Positions 19,401 to 27,707 of a DNA stretch of 48,204 nucleotides are shown here, in pieces. The notes under the pieces are model-generated. The model ran no database searches. It was not told the DNA's origin and worked only from the letters and a program-made list of their open reading frames with translations. Every line of letters begins with the position of its first letter. The stretch's first letter is position 1. A program made the translations under genes and the position numbers. The stretch comes from Actinomadura sp. GC306 (GTDB lineage Bacteria > Actinomycetota > Actinomycetes > Streptosporangiales > Streptosporangiaceae): the NCBI RefSeq assembly GCF_004348665.1, contig NZ_SMKM01000018.1, positions 1 to 48,204 on the forward strand. Reading direction: 5' to 3'.

Positions 19401-19409
19401 ATCAGACAT
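16395..19409 (-). CDS. dpdH: DpdH, P-loop ATPase of the dpd system
   Basis: The 1004-aa protein has Walker A VGDSGSGKSHLV at about residues 81-92 and a Walker B-like EIVLLVEDFALVQG. Further on, CATCPYQKTC gives a CxxCx4C cluster that could bind zinc or an Fe-S centre. The layout (N-terminal P-loop ATPase, long helical C terminus) resembles large AAA-type ATPases of defence systems. The frame is open 86 residues further upstream, but ATG 19409 has AGGA six bases before it and overlaps the dpdG stop with the same ATGTCTGA junction as the dpdH/dpdI pair. It probably powers assembly or sensing in the restriction complex; this is inference. Confidence 0.82.
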   Translation of the reverse strand: MSDLHNTLCWIPEIASATVNTEAINPSPAVFLATHAPLRIRQAAVRGRELIREDIEVSEEDVLKDFLTRKADTGTLLMPIVGDSGSGKSHLVRWVRENISDTNKYQVIYLEKSRTSLKAVIEELLSGVQDDSLDRLRADINSFSSGLDEIALARRLVNALNEALAATSPKDMQGAARILAGPKGLATILQDPHIQGYILAEGGFISTLASQLLSNRGAIGPERAPGFDIEDLPLGVSDIREAARVPANLLGKIMSSSDLQSAAVDLINLHIDTAVGSVANLGGGRLFEAMLQVREAYARKRKEIVLLVEDFALVQGVQRELLEALTEAATREGKQRYAPMRTLMAITTGYFRELPETVLTRVAAATGGHIYDLDRVFSEEDDGGGQITSFVGRYLNAARVGRQKLEQAGLDTVPNKCATCPYQKTCHEAFGSTEEGYGLYPFNESALKRMVHSVAPSDKPWAFIPRAVLSNVIRPMLIDHAREINEGEFPSRRVKERFRTASIDSPLSSALEGEIDNVDKANPDRRKILLEFWGDAPSDPRQIDDAVLKAFSLPPLSNAGTRPPVTKPLPEKVVQPPKPGGLSPSQQRRIQALEDWTQRQEVLPQDIAGVIRSIVADTVFRRYDWSAPLMRELPRSALGNAWSNQATVVSIEGSVQRLPGTDRAPIKFKRNPVNSQFFQSLYLAKEDSPEARGEHLRRLAKIADDSQSELSEAIVRHMEISDEELTIGLRASLIGAALAGRAAPKMSDEELLAVALDDGGTWRRGDIAFRIDGWRSLLETHLGRRRPLVERLRTALGLAQGTGAVQMIDAARALPLLRDAQRSWTWETPEKIPSWVRPAVAGFGRWNSYVMEQFDALALRIGEIRKTFAQDESGPEVVRQVRSALTEAEKVGLGPGQHDQLRALLASAEAADWRAVTALEKDIKAATSEDDPRALDTVLLAVAPDRGAALMTISEFLRHADQWLTSALAFAAGRSDTSGDAAVTAMTNVLNDWASLIETQGNNV

Positions 19410-20301
19410 TGAGGTCCTTGAGAATCTTGATCGTGCTGTATGCGCGGGGCGAATCCGGCCGGTCCGGGTCGTGAACAAGGAGAAGGTTTCGAGCGTCAGC
19501 GTCGCGTTCCAGCGCCAGCCAGCCTTCTTCCGAGCCGCGGAGAAGCGCATGCGAGAGCGCGGCCCCTGCAGACATGTCTGCGGGGGCGGGAAGACCAACC
19601 GCCAGCGAAAATTCGCCTCCAGGCAGTACGGGTAGTTCCTCGCGCAAGCCGCGTAGCAATTCGGCACTGCTCAAGCTGGTATCCGGTTTCCATCGGAGGA
19701 AGATGGTCTGGCGTACGGCGGCCGTGCAGTCCGGGACCAGATAGCTGGCTGAGTTACTCGTCGCCAGTGCGGCGGCGGCAAACCCCAGCGCCGGCGCCCA
19801 AGCGGTGAACCGTGTCCACCGCGTGTCATTGATGAGGGCGAGAGAGCCAGCCTCCTCGGACAAAGCACCCTGCTGGACCTGCTGAACCGAGGTCCAGTTA
19901 AATGCTGGTCCAGTGGGGTCCTGGGTGAGGAACCAACTGAGCGCGCGGCACAAGTCTCGGGGCCCGAGTTGGCTGGCATTATCACCAATCTCGGTGTTGA
20001 GGGAGCGATCGAGCACCGCATCACGCAGCACCTTGGCGAACTCGCCATATTTCTTCCCTGTCAAATTTCGTGCGGCCCCCAGGAGTTCCAGCATGCCGTT
20101 CTCGTGACTCGTGACGAGTTTTAGATCCTCAAGAGTCGACACCGCATCACTGAAAGCCCTGCCCTTCTCCCCTTCGATAGGAGGAGGGACCAGCAACGCC
20201 TTCGCCTTCTCGACACTGTAGGGATGTTCTGTTGTGGCGAGCAGCCGCACGGTTGCCCATAGGAACGCCGGCAGGGAATCATTGACGTTGAGGAGCGACA
20301 T
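19402..20301 (-). CDS. dpdG: DpdG, dpd restriction-associated protein
   Basis: The 299-aa protein has no catalytic motif that I recognise. The N-terminal third (FLWATVRLLATTEHPYSVEK, then STLEDLKLVTSHENGMLELL) looks like a winged-helix unit, followed by helical segments and a C-terminal part with LPGGEFSLAVGLPAPADMSA. Name by position between dpdF and dpdH and by size. In Salmonella, dpdG is implicated in restriction. The ATG adjoins the dpdF stop, and the stop overlaps dpdH by 8 bp. Confidence 0.75.
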   Translation of the reverse strand: MSLLNVNDSLPAFLWATVRLLATTEHPYSVEKAKALLVPPPIEGEKGRAFSDAVSTLEDLKLVTSHENGMLELLGAARNLTGKKYGEFAKVLRDAVLDRSLNTEIGDNASQLGPRDLCRALSWFLTQDPTGPAFNWTSVQQVQQGALSEEAGSLALINDTRWTRFTAWAPALGFAAAALATSNSASYLVPDCTAAVRQTIFLRWKPDTSLSSAELLRGLREELPVLPGGEFSLAVGLPAPADMSAGAALSHALLRGSEEGWLALERDADARNLLLVHDPDRPDSPRAYSTIKILKDLNV

Positions 20302-22892
20302 TAGAGGGACCTTAGGGCGGTTTCGATGGTTATGTTAGAGCTGTGTATATCGATAAGACGAGACATCGGCTTATCTGGATGAATGAGATGGTCTGCGTGG
20401 AGGAGGTAGGTCAGTGCTCCACTGTCGATCCGGTCGCGCTCGGCGGTACTCAGTGAGGTATCCGAGTCCTCAAGAACCCACAGAAGCGGCCATCGGTCAT
20501 CCTGGAGGAGCTCCTCATCGGCATCCAGGATGAGCGGCTCGGGCGAGACGTCACGCTGGATTGCCGTGAGCAGGGGGGCCGCGCCCGGACCACCGATCAC
20601 ATGCACCCCGCGGCGAACGAGTTGTTCCACAAGTTGACCGAGCAACCGATGCTCGGGGCTCTCTGCTTCCCACCAGACACTCAGGAACGAGGCGTTAGAC
20701 CCCAGGAATCCACTGAGCGGGGCCGATGCGCTCGTGGGCCAATAGGCCAGAGTTGGATGGGGCTGCGCAGCTATGCGGTAGAAGCGCCCGGCTTCTAGCG
20801 GTTCGAGATGCTGACGGCAATGCGGACAACCCCGGCACACTGCGGAAGTACGGAGGACGCCGCGTTCCACAGGGAGCAGGTAGTACTGGGCCAACACGTC
20901 GGCGATGCAACGGTCGCTGTGGATCGCCTTCCGTAGTTGGTCCAGCGAATCCTGCTGGCTGTTGATGATGCCTGTTCTCGTGTCGTCGATCTTCCGCTCA
21001 AAGTAGGCCGGATCGTTTGTCTGGCCGTCCAGGAGCCGTACGTCGACGCGGGACGGCAGGTGCTCGTAGTACAGGGCGAGGCGCGCCTCCCATGCTGCGT
21101 CGGACTCGTCCTCCCTTCGGACCGGAACTTTGGGAGCCGTCACCTCGATCATGTGGGCGCGTGACATCAGGTTGAGTGCTTTGGTGTTCCAGGCGCGGTT
21201 CTTGGCGTAGCCGATCGTCATCCGCGGAGGAACCATGTCGAGGTCCAGTTGGTAAGTGCCCTCTACTTCTCCCAGGCGGTTCTGGAACAGGGCAGACCAG
21301 CGACCCCACGCCGTTTCGGCCCTGAGAATCACATTCTTGTTCAAACTCTCAGCGAGAAAGAAGTCACCAGGGACAACGGCCATGTAGGCCAACGAGGGGT
21401 TCCCGTCGCGTCCGCCCCGCCCAACCTCCTGGTAGTAGCGGTCCACTGTCTCGGGTACACAGGCGTGCACTACCGTCCGGACATCATCGAGGTCGATCCC
21501 TAGCCCGAAGGCCGAGGTCCCTACGATGATGTCGAAGCGGGTTGGAACAGGTTCGCCAGAGGTCCGTCCAGCCCAGCCCTCCATGGCAGCGCCACGCTGT
21601 TCAGGGGTTGATTCGCCAGTGACATGCGCAACGCGCCGCAGACCGCTGTCGTAGAGTTCCTCAGCCCACCGGCGGGCGTCCTCAACACGGGTTAGATAGA
21701 GGATCGCCGGCCGAGGTAGCCGCGTCAGCGCTTCCACAACGGCGGAGCGGCGACTCTGCTCGTCGGGGAACGTGTCGATGTAGTAACTGGGCTCACTGCG
21801 GAGTTGGGAAGCCCAGACGACCTGTGTGGCTCCGGCTTGACCGAAGAGGTTCTCTAGCGTCTCGACCTGCTGGGCCGTGAGCGTCGCGCTCATGGCGACC
21901 GTGCGCGGTTCCCGGCCGGCCGGAGCGCGGCGCAGCCAGTTACGGTGCTGATTGGCGAGCGTCTGGAAGGTGGGTCGGAAGTCGTTCCCCCACTGTTCGA
22001 CAAGATGGGCCTCGTCAATGACGAAGTAGCGCAGATAGCCGTTTTCGGCTGCGGTGTCCAGTGCCTTCTGCAGCCCCGAGGCGATCGCCTCGGGTGAGGT
22101 GAACAGCACCGTCTGCCGACCGTTGGCTACATCCTCCCTCAACTGCCGCTTGGACTCCTCGGCGAGAGCGCCGATGTAGGCATAGTGGCCACTGGGTGCT
22201 TCAACCCCTCGACCCCGCAACAGCTCGCGAGTTCGGCGTTCCATGTCGAGCGCCAGCACCACCGTAGGCACCACGACGATGGACGTTCCGCCGAGTTTCT
22301 GACCAAGCAGGATGGGGGCGAGCGCCACTGGGGTCTTGCCGTGACCTGTGGGTAGGCACACGATCGTGGTGCTGCCGGCGGGCGCCAGCACCACGGAACG
22401 GGCGGCCTGACGTTGGCCGATGGAGTAGTACCGCTCGTACCCCAGGGCTTCCGACCAGAAAGGGTCGCCTGGTGTTCCGTCGAGCCGACGCCGAAGCGAT
22501 GACTCCGGCCCTAGAGCAACCTCTTTCATGTCATGCTCCGCGGCGGAGGCGGCCCATCCGGCCGGTACTCTTGGCGACCAGAACTGCGCCGTGACGGCTA
22601 GCCTCCCAGGCGAGATCAACTGGGCTTGGCAGCCGCCCTCCCACCACTGGGCCTCAGTGGGCAGCAGCGAGTCGCTAGGAACGGTCAGTGGCGTCTCGTT
22701 GCCGCGGACCCTTGCGCTCAGCAGGATCTGCCGGGTCAAGGCCACGATGTCACGCCAACCCGACTCGCCATTTGGTAGATCGGTGAGTGCGTCAACCAGT
22801 CGGCCAACGGCTCCCCCGCCGTTGTTGACCGCCGTGGTGTCCGGCCATGCCGCGAAGAGTCGCCGTGCCTCATCCCACTCACTGAACGGCAT
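20301..22892 (-). CDS. dpdF: DpdF, RecQ-like DEAH helicase
   Basis: The 863-aa protein has a RecQ-type core: Walker A CLPTGHGKTPVAL at about 179-191, DEAH at 293-296 followed by LVEQWGNDFRPTF (the RecQ aromatic-rich loop position), VAMSATL, and the motif VI region YYQEVGRGGRDGNP. After the core a Cys set CRGCPHCRQH suggests a zinc site, as in RecQ. It is probably a DNA-unwinding partner of DpdE and DpdJ. The start ATG lies inside dpdE (14-bp overlap); the stop touches the dpdG start. Confidence 0.88.
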   Translation of the reverse strand: MPFSEWDEARRLFAAWPDTTAVNNGGGAVGRLVDALTDLPNGESGWRDIVALTRQILLSARVRGNETPLTVPSDSLLPTEAQWWEGGCQAQLISPGRLAVTAQFWSPRVPAGWAASAAEHDMKEVALGPESSLRRRLDGTPGDPFWSEALGYERYYSIGQRQAARSVVLAPAGSTTIVCLPTGHGKTPVALAPILLGQKLGGTSIVVVPTVVLALDMERRTRELLRGRGVEAPSGHYAYIGALAEESKRQLREDVANGRQTVLFTSPEAIASGLQKALDTAAENGYLRYFVIDEAHLVEQWGNDFRPTFQTLANQHRNWLRRAPAGREPRTVAMSATLTAQQVETLENLFGQAGATQVVWASQLRSEPSYYIDTFPDEQSRRSAVVEALTRLPRPAILYLTRVEDARRWAEELYDSGLRRVAHVTGESTPEQRGAAMEGWAGRTSGEPVPTRFDIIVGTSAFGLGIDLDDVRTVVHACVPETVDRYYQEVGRGGRDGNPSLAYMAVVPGDFFLAESLNKNVILRAETAWGRWSALFQNRLGEVEGTYQLDLDMVPPRMTIGYAKNRAWNTKALNLMSRAHMIEVTAPKVPVRREDESDAAWEARLALYYEHLPSRVDVRLLDGQTNDPAYFERKIDDTRTGIINSQQDSLDQLRKAIHSDRCIADVLAQYYLLPVERGVLRTSAVCRGCPHCRQHLEPLEAGRFYRIAAQPHPTLAYWPTSASAPLSGFLGSNASFLSVWWEAESPEHRLLGQLVEQLVRRGVHVIGGPGAAPLLTAIQRDVSPEPLILDADEELLQDDRWPLLWVLEDSDTSLSTAERDRIDSGALTYLLHADHLIHPDKPMSRLIDIHSSNITIETALRSL

Positions 22893-25800
22893 TGCCTACC
22901 CTCTCCAGCCCGGCACGGACGATGCAGGTGACCGCCACAACCTTGACCACGGGAGCGGTCAGCCCGTTGGTCAGTGCCTGGGTGACGGCCACATCGGTCA
23001 GCAGGCTCTCGGTATCGCTGAGCAGGTGACCGGCCGCCTTCCGGGTCTGCGCCTGCGCATCGAGCACGGCAATGTGGCGTAGTGCGTGTTCTTGGGCCCG
23101 GGCGCAGCGCTGCTGCAGGTCAGTGACATCGGCAAGATGCTCGCGCGCGGCCTGTTCGGCTCTTTCTGCGGTTTCGCGGTAGCCGTCCCAACCACCGAAG
23201 ATTCCGATAAGCCCAGGCAGACGCTCAGCGTTGTAGTTCTTGTCCCGGCGATTGTCATAGGGCTGGTCGAGCCAAGCGATCGCGCCCGGGTGCGTCAGAG
23301 GCGCGGCCGCCCCGGCCTCGATCCACACCTTCAGAGTGAAGGGGGCAAGCAACTGGTCGGCCTGACGCCGCAGCGCCGCCGGAACGTGTGGCTGGTCACC
23401 GACGAGTTCCCCGGCCGCGGATAGATCTGCTTCAACCAGAAAGTCGAAGCCGAAGTAGGGGACCGGGGCGTCCTGGTGCCGCCGGTCGAACCGGCGGAAG
23501 GCCGTGGCCTGCCCACGATCGTCATGGTAAATCGCCCTTGCGAGGGCATCCACAAGTGGATTTCCGGATCGGAAGAGTCGGATCCCGGGTGACCGCGCTG
23601 CTACCGACCGGTTGAAGACCCCCCGCGTCGCGGCGGCGGGAAGTTCGGCCAGCATGTTGCGCCAGCGGCGGGGATCGATCAACGGCTCGGACACGGCCAG
23701 ATCAAATGCTTGCTGCTTACTTCCAGCAATAGTTCGTTCAACGGTGCGGAGTCTAATTCCACCCGCACCGGCGGCGTAATCGAGCATAGCACTGCGCACA
23801 CTCTTCCAGCTATACTCAAAATCTTGGAGTTCAGCGGCGATGTTGCGCCCCCCGACGTTGTTATCGTTTATCGCCTCCAGCATGTCCATCTTATCGATTT
23901 CCTCGCGTGCCTTCTTCATTTCCTCAGTGATCGCGCCGACCTTGCCGGTGACACCTTCCACCCCCGATTCCAGTGCATCGGACCAGGTCGCCGCGAGACC
24001 CTCGGCGATCGCGTCCTGGAGTGTCGACACTGAGTTACCGAAGATGCCGTACCCTTCCATCAGCAGCGCCGCCCATGCCTCCGGCAGGGAGTCTTCGGCA
24101 AAGGGATCGCCCACTCTGAACTGGGGCACAGCAGTGAACTGGCCGGGAAGGCTGGCCTCGCGATAGCGGTCGATACGACCAAGCCGTTGTTCCAGCCGGT
24201 TTGGGGACCAGGGCAATCGGATGTGGACAGCGGCGTCCGCAGCTTGGAGGTTCAGGCCATCTTCAGCGGAGTCGTCGACGACGAGTACAGCTGAACGACG
24301 TGCGTCTCCGCCGACTTCGGTACGGCCAGCCCAGCCGATCACCTGTTGCTCGGACCGCTCTGGGCCAGAACGCTTAGTGTGCTCGAAGACAGAGACGGAT
24401 GGGAACCGCTGACGTAGCCGGTCGGTCACCTGGCCGGCCACCTGGCCAGGTCCGCAGAACACCACTGCTCTCTTACGGCCTTTGAGACCAGGGAGGATCG
24501 TCGAGATCAACTCGTCGAGACACCTGCGGTTGTTGAGGCCGTCAACCTCCGCATGGAGATCATCGAGGACCGGCCGCTCGATGTCGAGGACGTCGGGTGT
24601 GCACAGCAGCGTGCGTTCTTCAGCGGTCAACCCGGCTTGCTCTGCAGCGGCAGGAACGCGGTCCAAGCGCCAGGTGAGCGCGTCAAGGAAGTCTTGTGGG
24701 TGTCCGGTAGCCCGGGAGGTTAGAACCGCGAGTGCCATGGCGTAACCGAGCTTGTCGCCCTCACGCTCGTGATCCACGAGGTAGTCCCAGACGCGGGTAC
24801 GCCATTCGGCCAAGTGAACCCGCAGCATCTCGTCGACACCGCCTTGTGGTACCAGCGGCCCGGGAGCTCGGCGTCCGCGAACTTCGTAAGGCATGAAGTC
24901 AGATTCGGGATCGTCCTGCAGGACCGTTGACCGACGGTGCCGGATGACGCGTCGGTGTAGCCGGTACGCCTCGCTGATGTGGGCACGCAGTGCTTCAGTG
25001 CGGGCCTCTAGTTCCGCAAGTTCGGCGTCGGGCCGGAGTTCGTCCTGGTCGTCCAACAAGTCCAGGACGGCCCTGCTCAGATCAACGCAGCGTGTGTCCT
25101 CAGCCGGGACGATTTCGAGGATGTCCTCAATCGCAGTGGGAAGTAGGTAGGTGAATTCGGCATCAAGGTTGTTGACGCCGTCAGCCAAGCGCGAACGCAA
25201 CCGATGCTTGTGCTCAAAAGCCTCCCGATCGCTCCACTTGTAGAGCACAGGGTCGAGCAGATGCAACATCCCGAGTTGGGTGGTGCGGTGCGACATCACA
25301 GGGGTTGCAGACAGCAGCAACAGCCGTGACGACGAATGCGCGAGGGCTGCAAGTTCACGGTACGGCGATGCGTCGGGGTCAGAAGTGGCAGCTAACTGGT
25401 GGGCCTCGTCCACGACGAGGAGATCACTACCGTGGTGGTCTGCCCAACGCTCCGGCGTCTCGTGCGGGAGGATCTTGATCTTTGCCATGGAGAAGTCATC
25501 AATGAAAAACTTTTCGACCAGTTCCCTGCCCCACTGGCGCCTCAGCACATCCGGAGCCAGCACACACACCTTAGCATTAGGGTCGTCGATTAGCGTTTGC
25601 CGCACTATATAGCCGGTCTCAATCGTCTTCCCCAAGCCGACCTCATCAGCGAGTAGATACCGTTGCACTGGGTCGGAGAGGACCGTTAGGGCGGCGTTGA
25701 CCTGATGAGGGAATATCTCGCCGCCACTGGAGAGCAATGCAGGGGTACTGGCACTCGCAGCACGCTGCTCAATTAGATTTCGCAGGAATGGAAGGCGCGC

Positions 25801-26193
25801 ATTGTAGTAGTATCCAGACTCGTTGCCGCCAGAAGCAAGGACCGAGACCGGGTCTACCACAGGTCGGTCCCACCGCACACGCAATTCCGACTCGGGCACG
25901 GGAAAGTGGGCGGTGTAATTGGGGAACTGAACGAAGTACTTACCGTCGACATGACCCTTAATTCGCCCGGCCAGCCAGTCTCCCGTGTCAGGCCTCTGCC
26001 AGAAAACCCTTGTCTCCAAGTCCAATGACACCAGAAGACAGTCGTCCGCCGGAACCCACTGCGCCAATGCGCGTGGGGTAGCAACGGACTCGAAGAACTC
26101 CACGCAGACTTTCGTGCAGCCAACTTCAGCAACTCGTCCAACACCAGGCGAATTCCGATATTCAACGAATTTACCGATGGCTATGCGCGCCAT
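22879..26193 (-). CDS. dpdE: DpdE, SNF2-family helicase
   Basis: The 1104-aa protein is first in the restriction operon. An N-terminal 110 residues with two small beta-rich units (IGKFVEYRNSPGVGRVAEVG, GDWLAGRIKGHVDGKYFVQF) precede a SNF2 core: LLADEVGLGKTIETG with Walker A to residue 190, VVDEAH at 261-265, LLLLSATPVM, and a motif VI region NRLEQRLGRIDRYR. The C-terminal half is long and helical. SNF2 proteins translocate on duplex DNA, which would suit scanning for unmodified sites. ATG 26193 has AGGGAG seven bases before it; the frame is open 26 codons further but without homology. The promoter must lie in 26194-26507, shared with the divergent regulator. Confidence 0.9.
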   Translation of the reverse strand: MARIAIGKFVEYRNSPGVGRVAEVGCTKVCVEFFESVATPRALAQWVPADDCLLVSLDLETRVFWQRPDTGDWLAGRIKGHVDGKYFVQFPNYTAHFPVPESELRVRWDRPVVDPVSVLASGGNESGYYYNARLPFLRNLIEQRAASASTPALLSSGGEIFPHQVNAALTVLSDPVQRYLLADEVGLGKTIETGYIVRQTLIDDPNAKVCVLAPDVLRRQWGRELVEKFFIDDFSMAKIKILPHETPERWADHHGSDLLVVDEAHQLAATSDPDASPYRELAALAHSSSRLLLLSATPVMSHRTTQLGMLHLLDPVLYKWSDREAFEHKHRLRSRLADGVNNLDAEFTYLLPTAIEDILEIVPAEDTRCVDLSRAVLDLLDDQDELRPDAELAELEARTEALRAHISEAYRLHRRVIRHRRSTVLQDDPESDFMPYEVRGRRAPGPLVPQGGVDEMLRVHLAEWRTRVWDYLVDHEREGDKLGYAMALAVLTSRATGHPQDFLDALTWRLDRVPAAAEQAGLTAEERTLLCTPDVLDIERPVLDDLHAEVDGLNNRRCLDELISTILPGLKGRKRAVVFCGPGQVAGQVTDRLRQRFPSVSVFEHTKRSGPERSEQQVIGWAGRTEVGGDARRSAVLVVDDSAEDGLNLQAADAAVHIRLPWSPNRLEQRLGRIDRYREASLPGQFTAVPQFRVGDPFAEDSLPEAWAALLMEGYGIFGNSVSTLQDAIAEGLAATWSDALESGVEGVTGKVGAITEEMKKAREEIDKMDMLEAINDNNVGGRNIAAELQDFEYSWKSVRSAMLDYAAGAGGIRLRTVERTIAGSKQQAFDLAVSEPLIDPRRWRNMLAELPAAATRGVFNRSVAARSPGIRLFRSGNPLVDALARAIYHDDRGQATAFRRFDRRHQDAPVPYFGFDFLVEADLSAAGELVGDQPHVPAALRRQADQLLAPFTLKVWIEAGAAAPLTHPGAIAWLDQPYDNRRDKNYNAERLPGLIGIFGGWDGYRETAERAEQAAREHLADVTDLQQRCARAQEHALRHIAVLDAQAQTRKAAGHLLSDTESLLTDVAVTQALTNGLTAPVVKVVAVTCIVRAGLERVGNAVQ

Positions 26194-26374
26194 TGACCGC
26201 TCCCTTCTTGTCGTCCTGAGGCAACCCACATGAAGGGTTGACAGGACCCCGTGTCCACTACCCGACTGCAAGCGGTTAGTGCGCTTTGGCGGGTGTCGTG
26301 CTGAGTCCGTTGGCGGGGACGGTGGGAGCCACCCGTGCCCCTAGGAGACACCAAGTCGGCTTGTTTCGCCAGTA

Positions 26375-26546
26375 CATCGGACGTCATCGGACACAACGGG
26401 ACCCGCTTCCTGGCCTGAAGCGGCCCCAGCCTCGCCGAAAGCCGTCACCGTCCGCTATCGTACGTGCACTTCACCGGACGCTTTCGGACATACCTGGACA
26501 GGACAGCGTGGGGGCTGTGTTGGGGCAGGACGGGACAGGACTGGAC
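26375..26546. promoter_or_regulatory. Phased nGGAC repeat arrays in the dpdE/regulator divergon
   Basis: Block 1 has CGGAC at 26378 and 26388 and GGGAC at 26398. Block 2 has CGGAC at 26475 and 26485 and TGGAC at 26495. Both blocks have an exact 10-bp period and are 97 bp apart. GGAC then occurs every 5 bp at 26528, 26533, 26538 and 26543. An inverted copy, GTCCG, is at 26450. The 10-bp phase puts the sites on one face of the helix, as expected for an operator array of the adjacent regulator. The last set may be coding if the gene starts at 26508. Confidence 0.5.
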
Positions 26547-27368
26547 CCGCGGCAGGTCGAATCTTTCGGCGACATGGTCGAGATGCTCAAACGACTAAGG
26601 CGCCAGTCGGACAAATCGATACGTAGTATCGAGCACTGGGGGGCACGCAACGGGTATCCGTTGGCACGTAGCACCATTAGTGACGTCCTCGCGAAGAAAC
26701 GTCCACCTCGCAAGGAATTCGTCTCCGGTTTTATCAGGGCCTGCGGCATCGATGATAGCGGCGTGGATCCATGGATGGCGGCTTGGGAACGCCTCCAAGT
26801 GAATAGTGCTCCAGAAGAAGGACACTCCGCCCCCACGCCTCCGTCTTTCAATAGATCGGGAGTTCTCTGGGTCGGTGACTCATATCTAAGTAAATACGAC
26901 TGGAGCGATGCGTTAGAACGCAGCACGAACCTCGACATATTCGTTGCCTACGGACAAACATGGCGAAACATTCTCGCCCGTCACCTTATCACCTTCGCGG
27001 CGCATTCACAGAAGAGAATGAGGATTTACCTTCCGGATGCAGAGGACATCGAGACCCTCCGCCCCCTCGCTTGGCGATTCGACACGGAGGTAGATGAGCT
27101 GAAGCAAAAGATTAGTGATGCACGCGGATTCTACGAGGGGCTCAGCGTGTCGGGGGGAGCACAGGTGGAAGTCTACTTCCGCTCCGGCGAGTTTCTGTTC
27201 AGCGCCTATCGTTTCGATGAGGGATCAGTCATAACCCTCTATAGTCATACAAGAACACGAGCTTCAGCACCGCCAGCCCTCGTGTGCGGAACCGGTCGCG
27301 TGAATGATTTCCTCAACGAGCAGTTCGACGTTATCCACCAGGAGAGTCGTCGAATATTCCCAGTTTGA
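26508..27368 (+). CDS. XRE-like regulator divergent from dpdE
   Basis: The 286-aa protein (from GTG 26508, AGGA five bases upstream) has an actinobacterial XRE-type N terminus: VEMLKRLRRQSDKSIRSIEH, then LARSTISDVLAKKRPPRKEF, and FIRACGIDDSGVDPWMAAWE. The C-terminal 180 residues, from SGVLWVGDSYLSKYDW through DIFVAYGQTWRNILARHL to SVITLYSHTRTRAS, form an unrecognised alpha/beta domain that could sense a ligand or nucleic acid. The frame is open to 26286 and could also start at ATG 26574. It is divergent from the restriction operon and close to phased repeats, so it is the likely controller of dpd expression; this is inference. It could also control transfer functions. Confidence 0.75.
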   Translation: MGAVLGQDGTGLDPRQVESFGDMVEMLKRLRRQSDKSIRSIEHWGARNGYPLARSTISDVLAKKRPPRKEFVSGFIRACGIDDSGVDPWMAAWERLQVNSAPEEGHSAPTPPSFNRSGVLWVGDSYLSKYDWSDALERSTNLDIFVAYGQTWRNILARHLITFAAHSQKRMRIYLPDAEDIETLRPLAWRFDTEVDELKQKISDARGFYEGLSVSGGAQVEVYFRSGEFLFSAYRFDEGSVITLYSHTRTRASAPPALVCGTGRVNDFLNEQFDVIHQESRRIFPV

Positions 27369-27495
27369 TTATGCTTCCTGCACTTGCTGCCACCGACACT
27401 CCGCTGCCGAGGCCCAACCAACCTCAACGACCAACTCTGATCCGAGCCTGCCGCCGAGACGTCGAATGCACCTGTGGAGAGGATGGACTTCCAGA

Positions 27496-27705
27496 TCAAG
27501 ATCCCTCGTTGCCAGCCATGAGGCGCTGGAGGTCGGCAGTGACCACACGGTAGGACGTGCCGATGCGGATGACCTTGCAGGGGAAGCGATTTTCGCGGGC
27601 GAGTTGGTAGGCGCGGGTTCGGCCGAGGCCGAGAGCGCGCGCGGCGGTCTCGATGGTGGTTGTGGTGGGAAGGGCTGCGAGTTCCTCGCGGCTCATCGGT
27701 TCCAT
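27496..27705 (-). CDS. Excisionase-like helix-turn-helix protein
   Basis: The 69-aa protein has a MerR-like/HTH_17 domain: TIETAARALGLGRTRAYQLA then FPCKVIRIGTSYRVVTADLQ, the usual excisionase layout in pSAM2-type elements. It lies next to the mobilisation genes and 13 kb from the integrase, on the same strand as both. It probably binds att-region DNA to direct excision, or it regulates the mob genes. The ATG is 2 bp after the stop of the upstream gene, so the two are co-transcribed. Confidence 0.8.
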   Translation of the reverse strand: MEPMSREELAALPTTTTIETAARALGLGRTRAYQLARENRFPCKVIRIGTSYRVVTADLQRLMAGNEGS

Positions 27706-27707
27706 GC

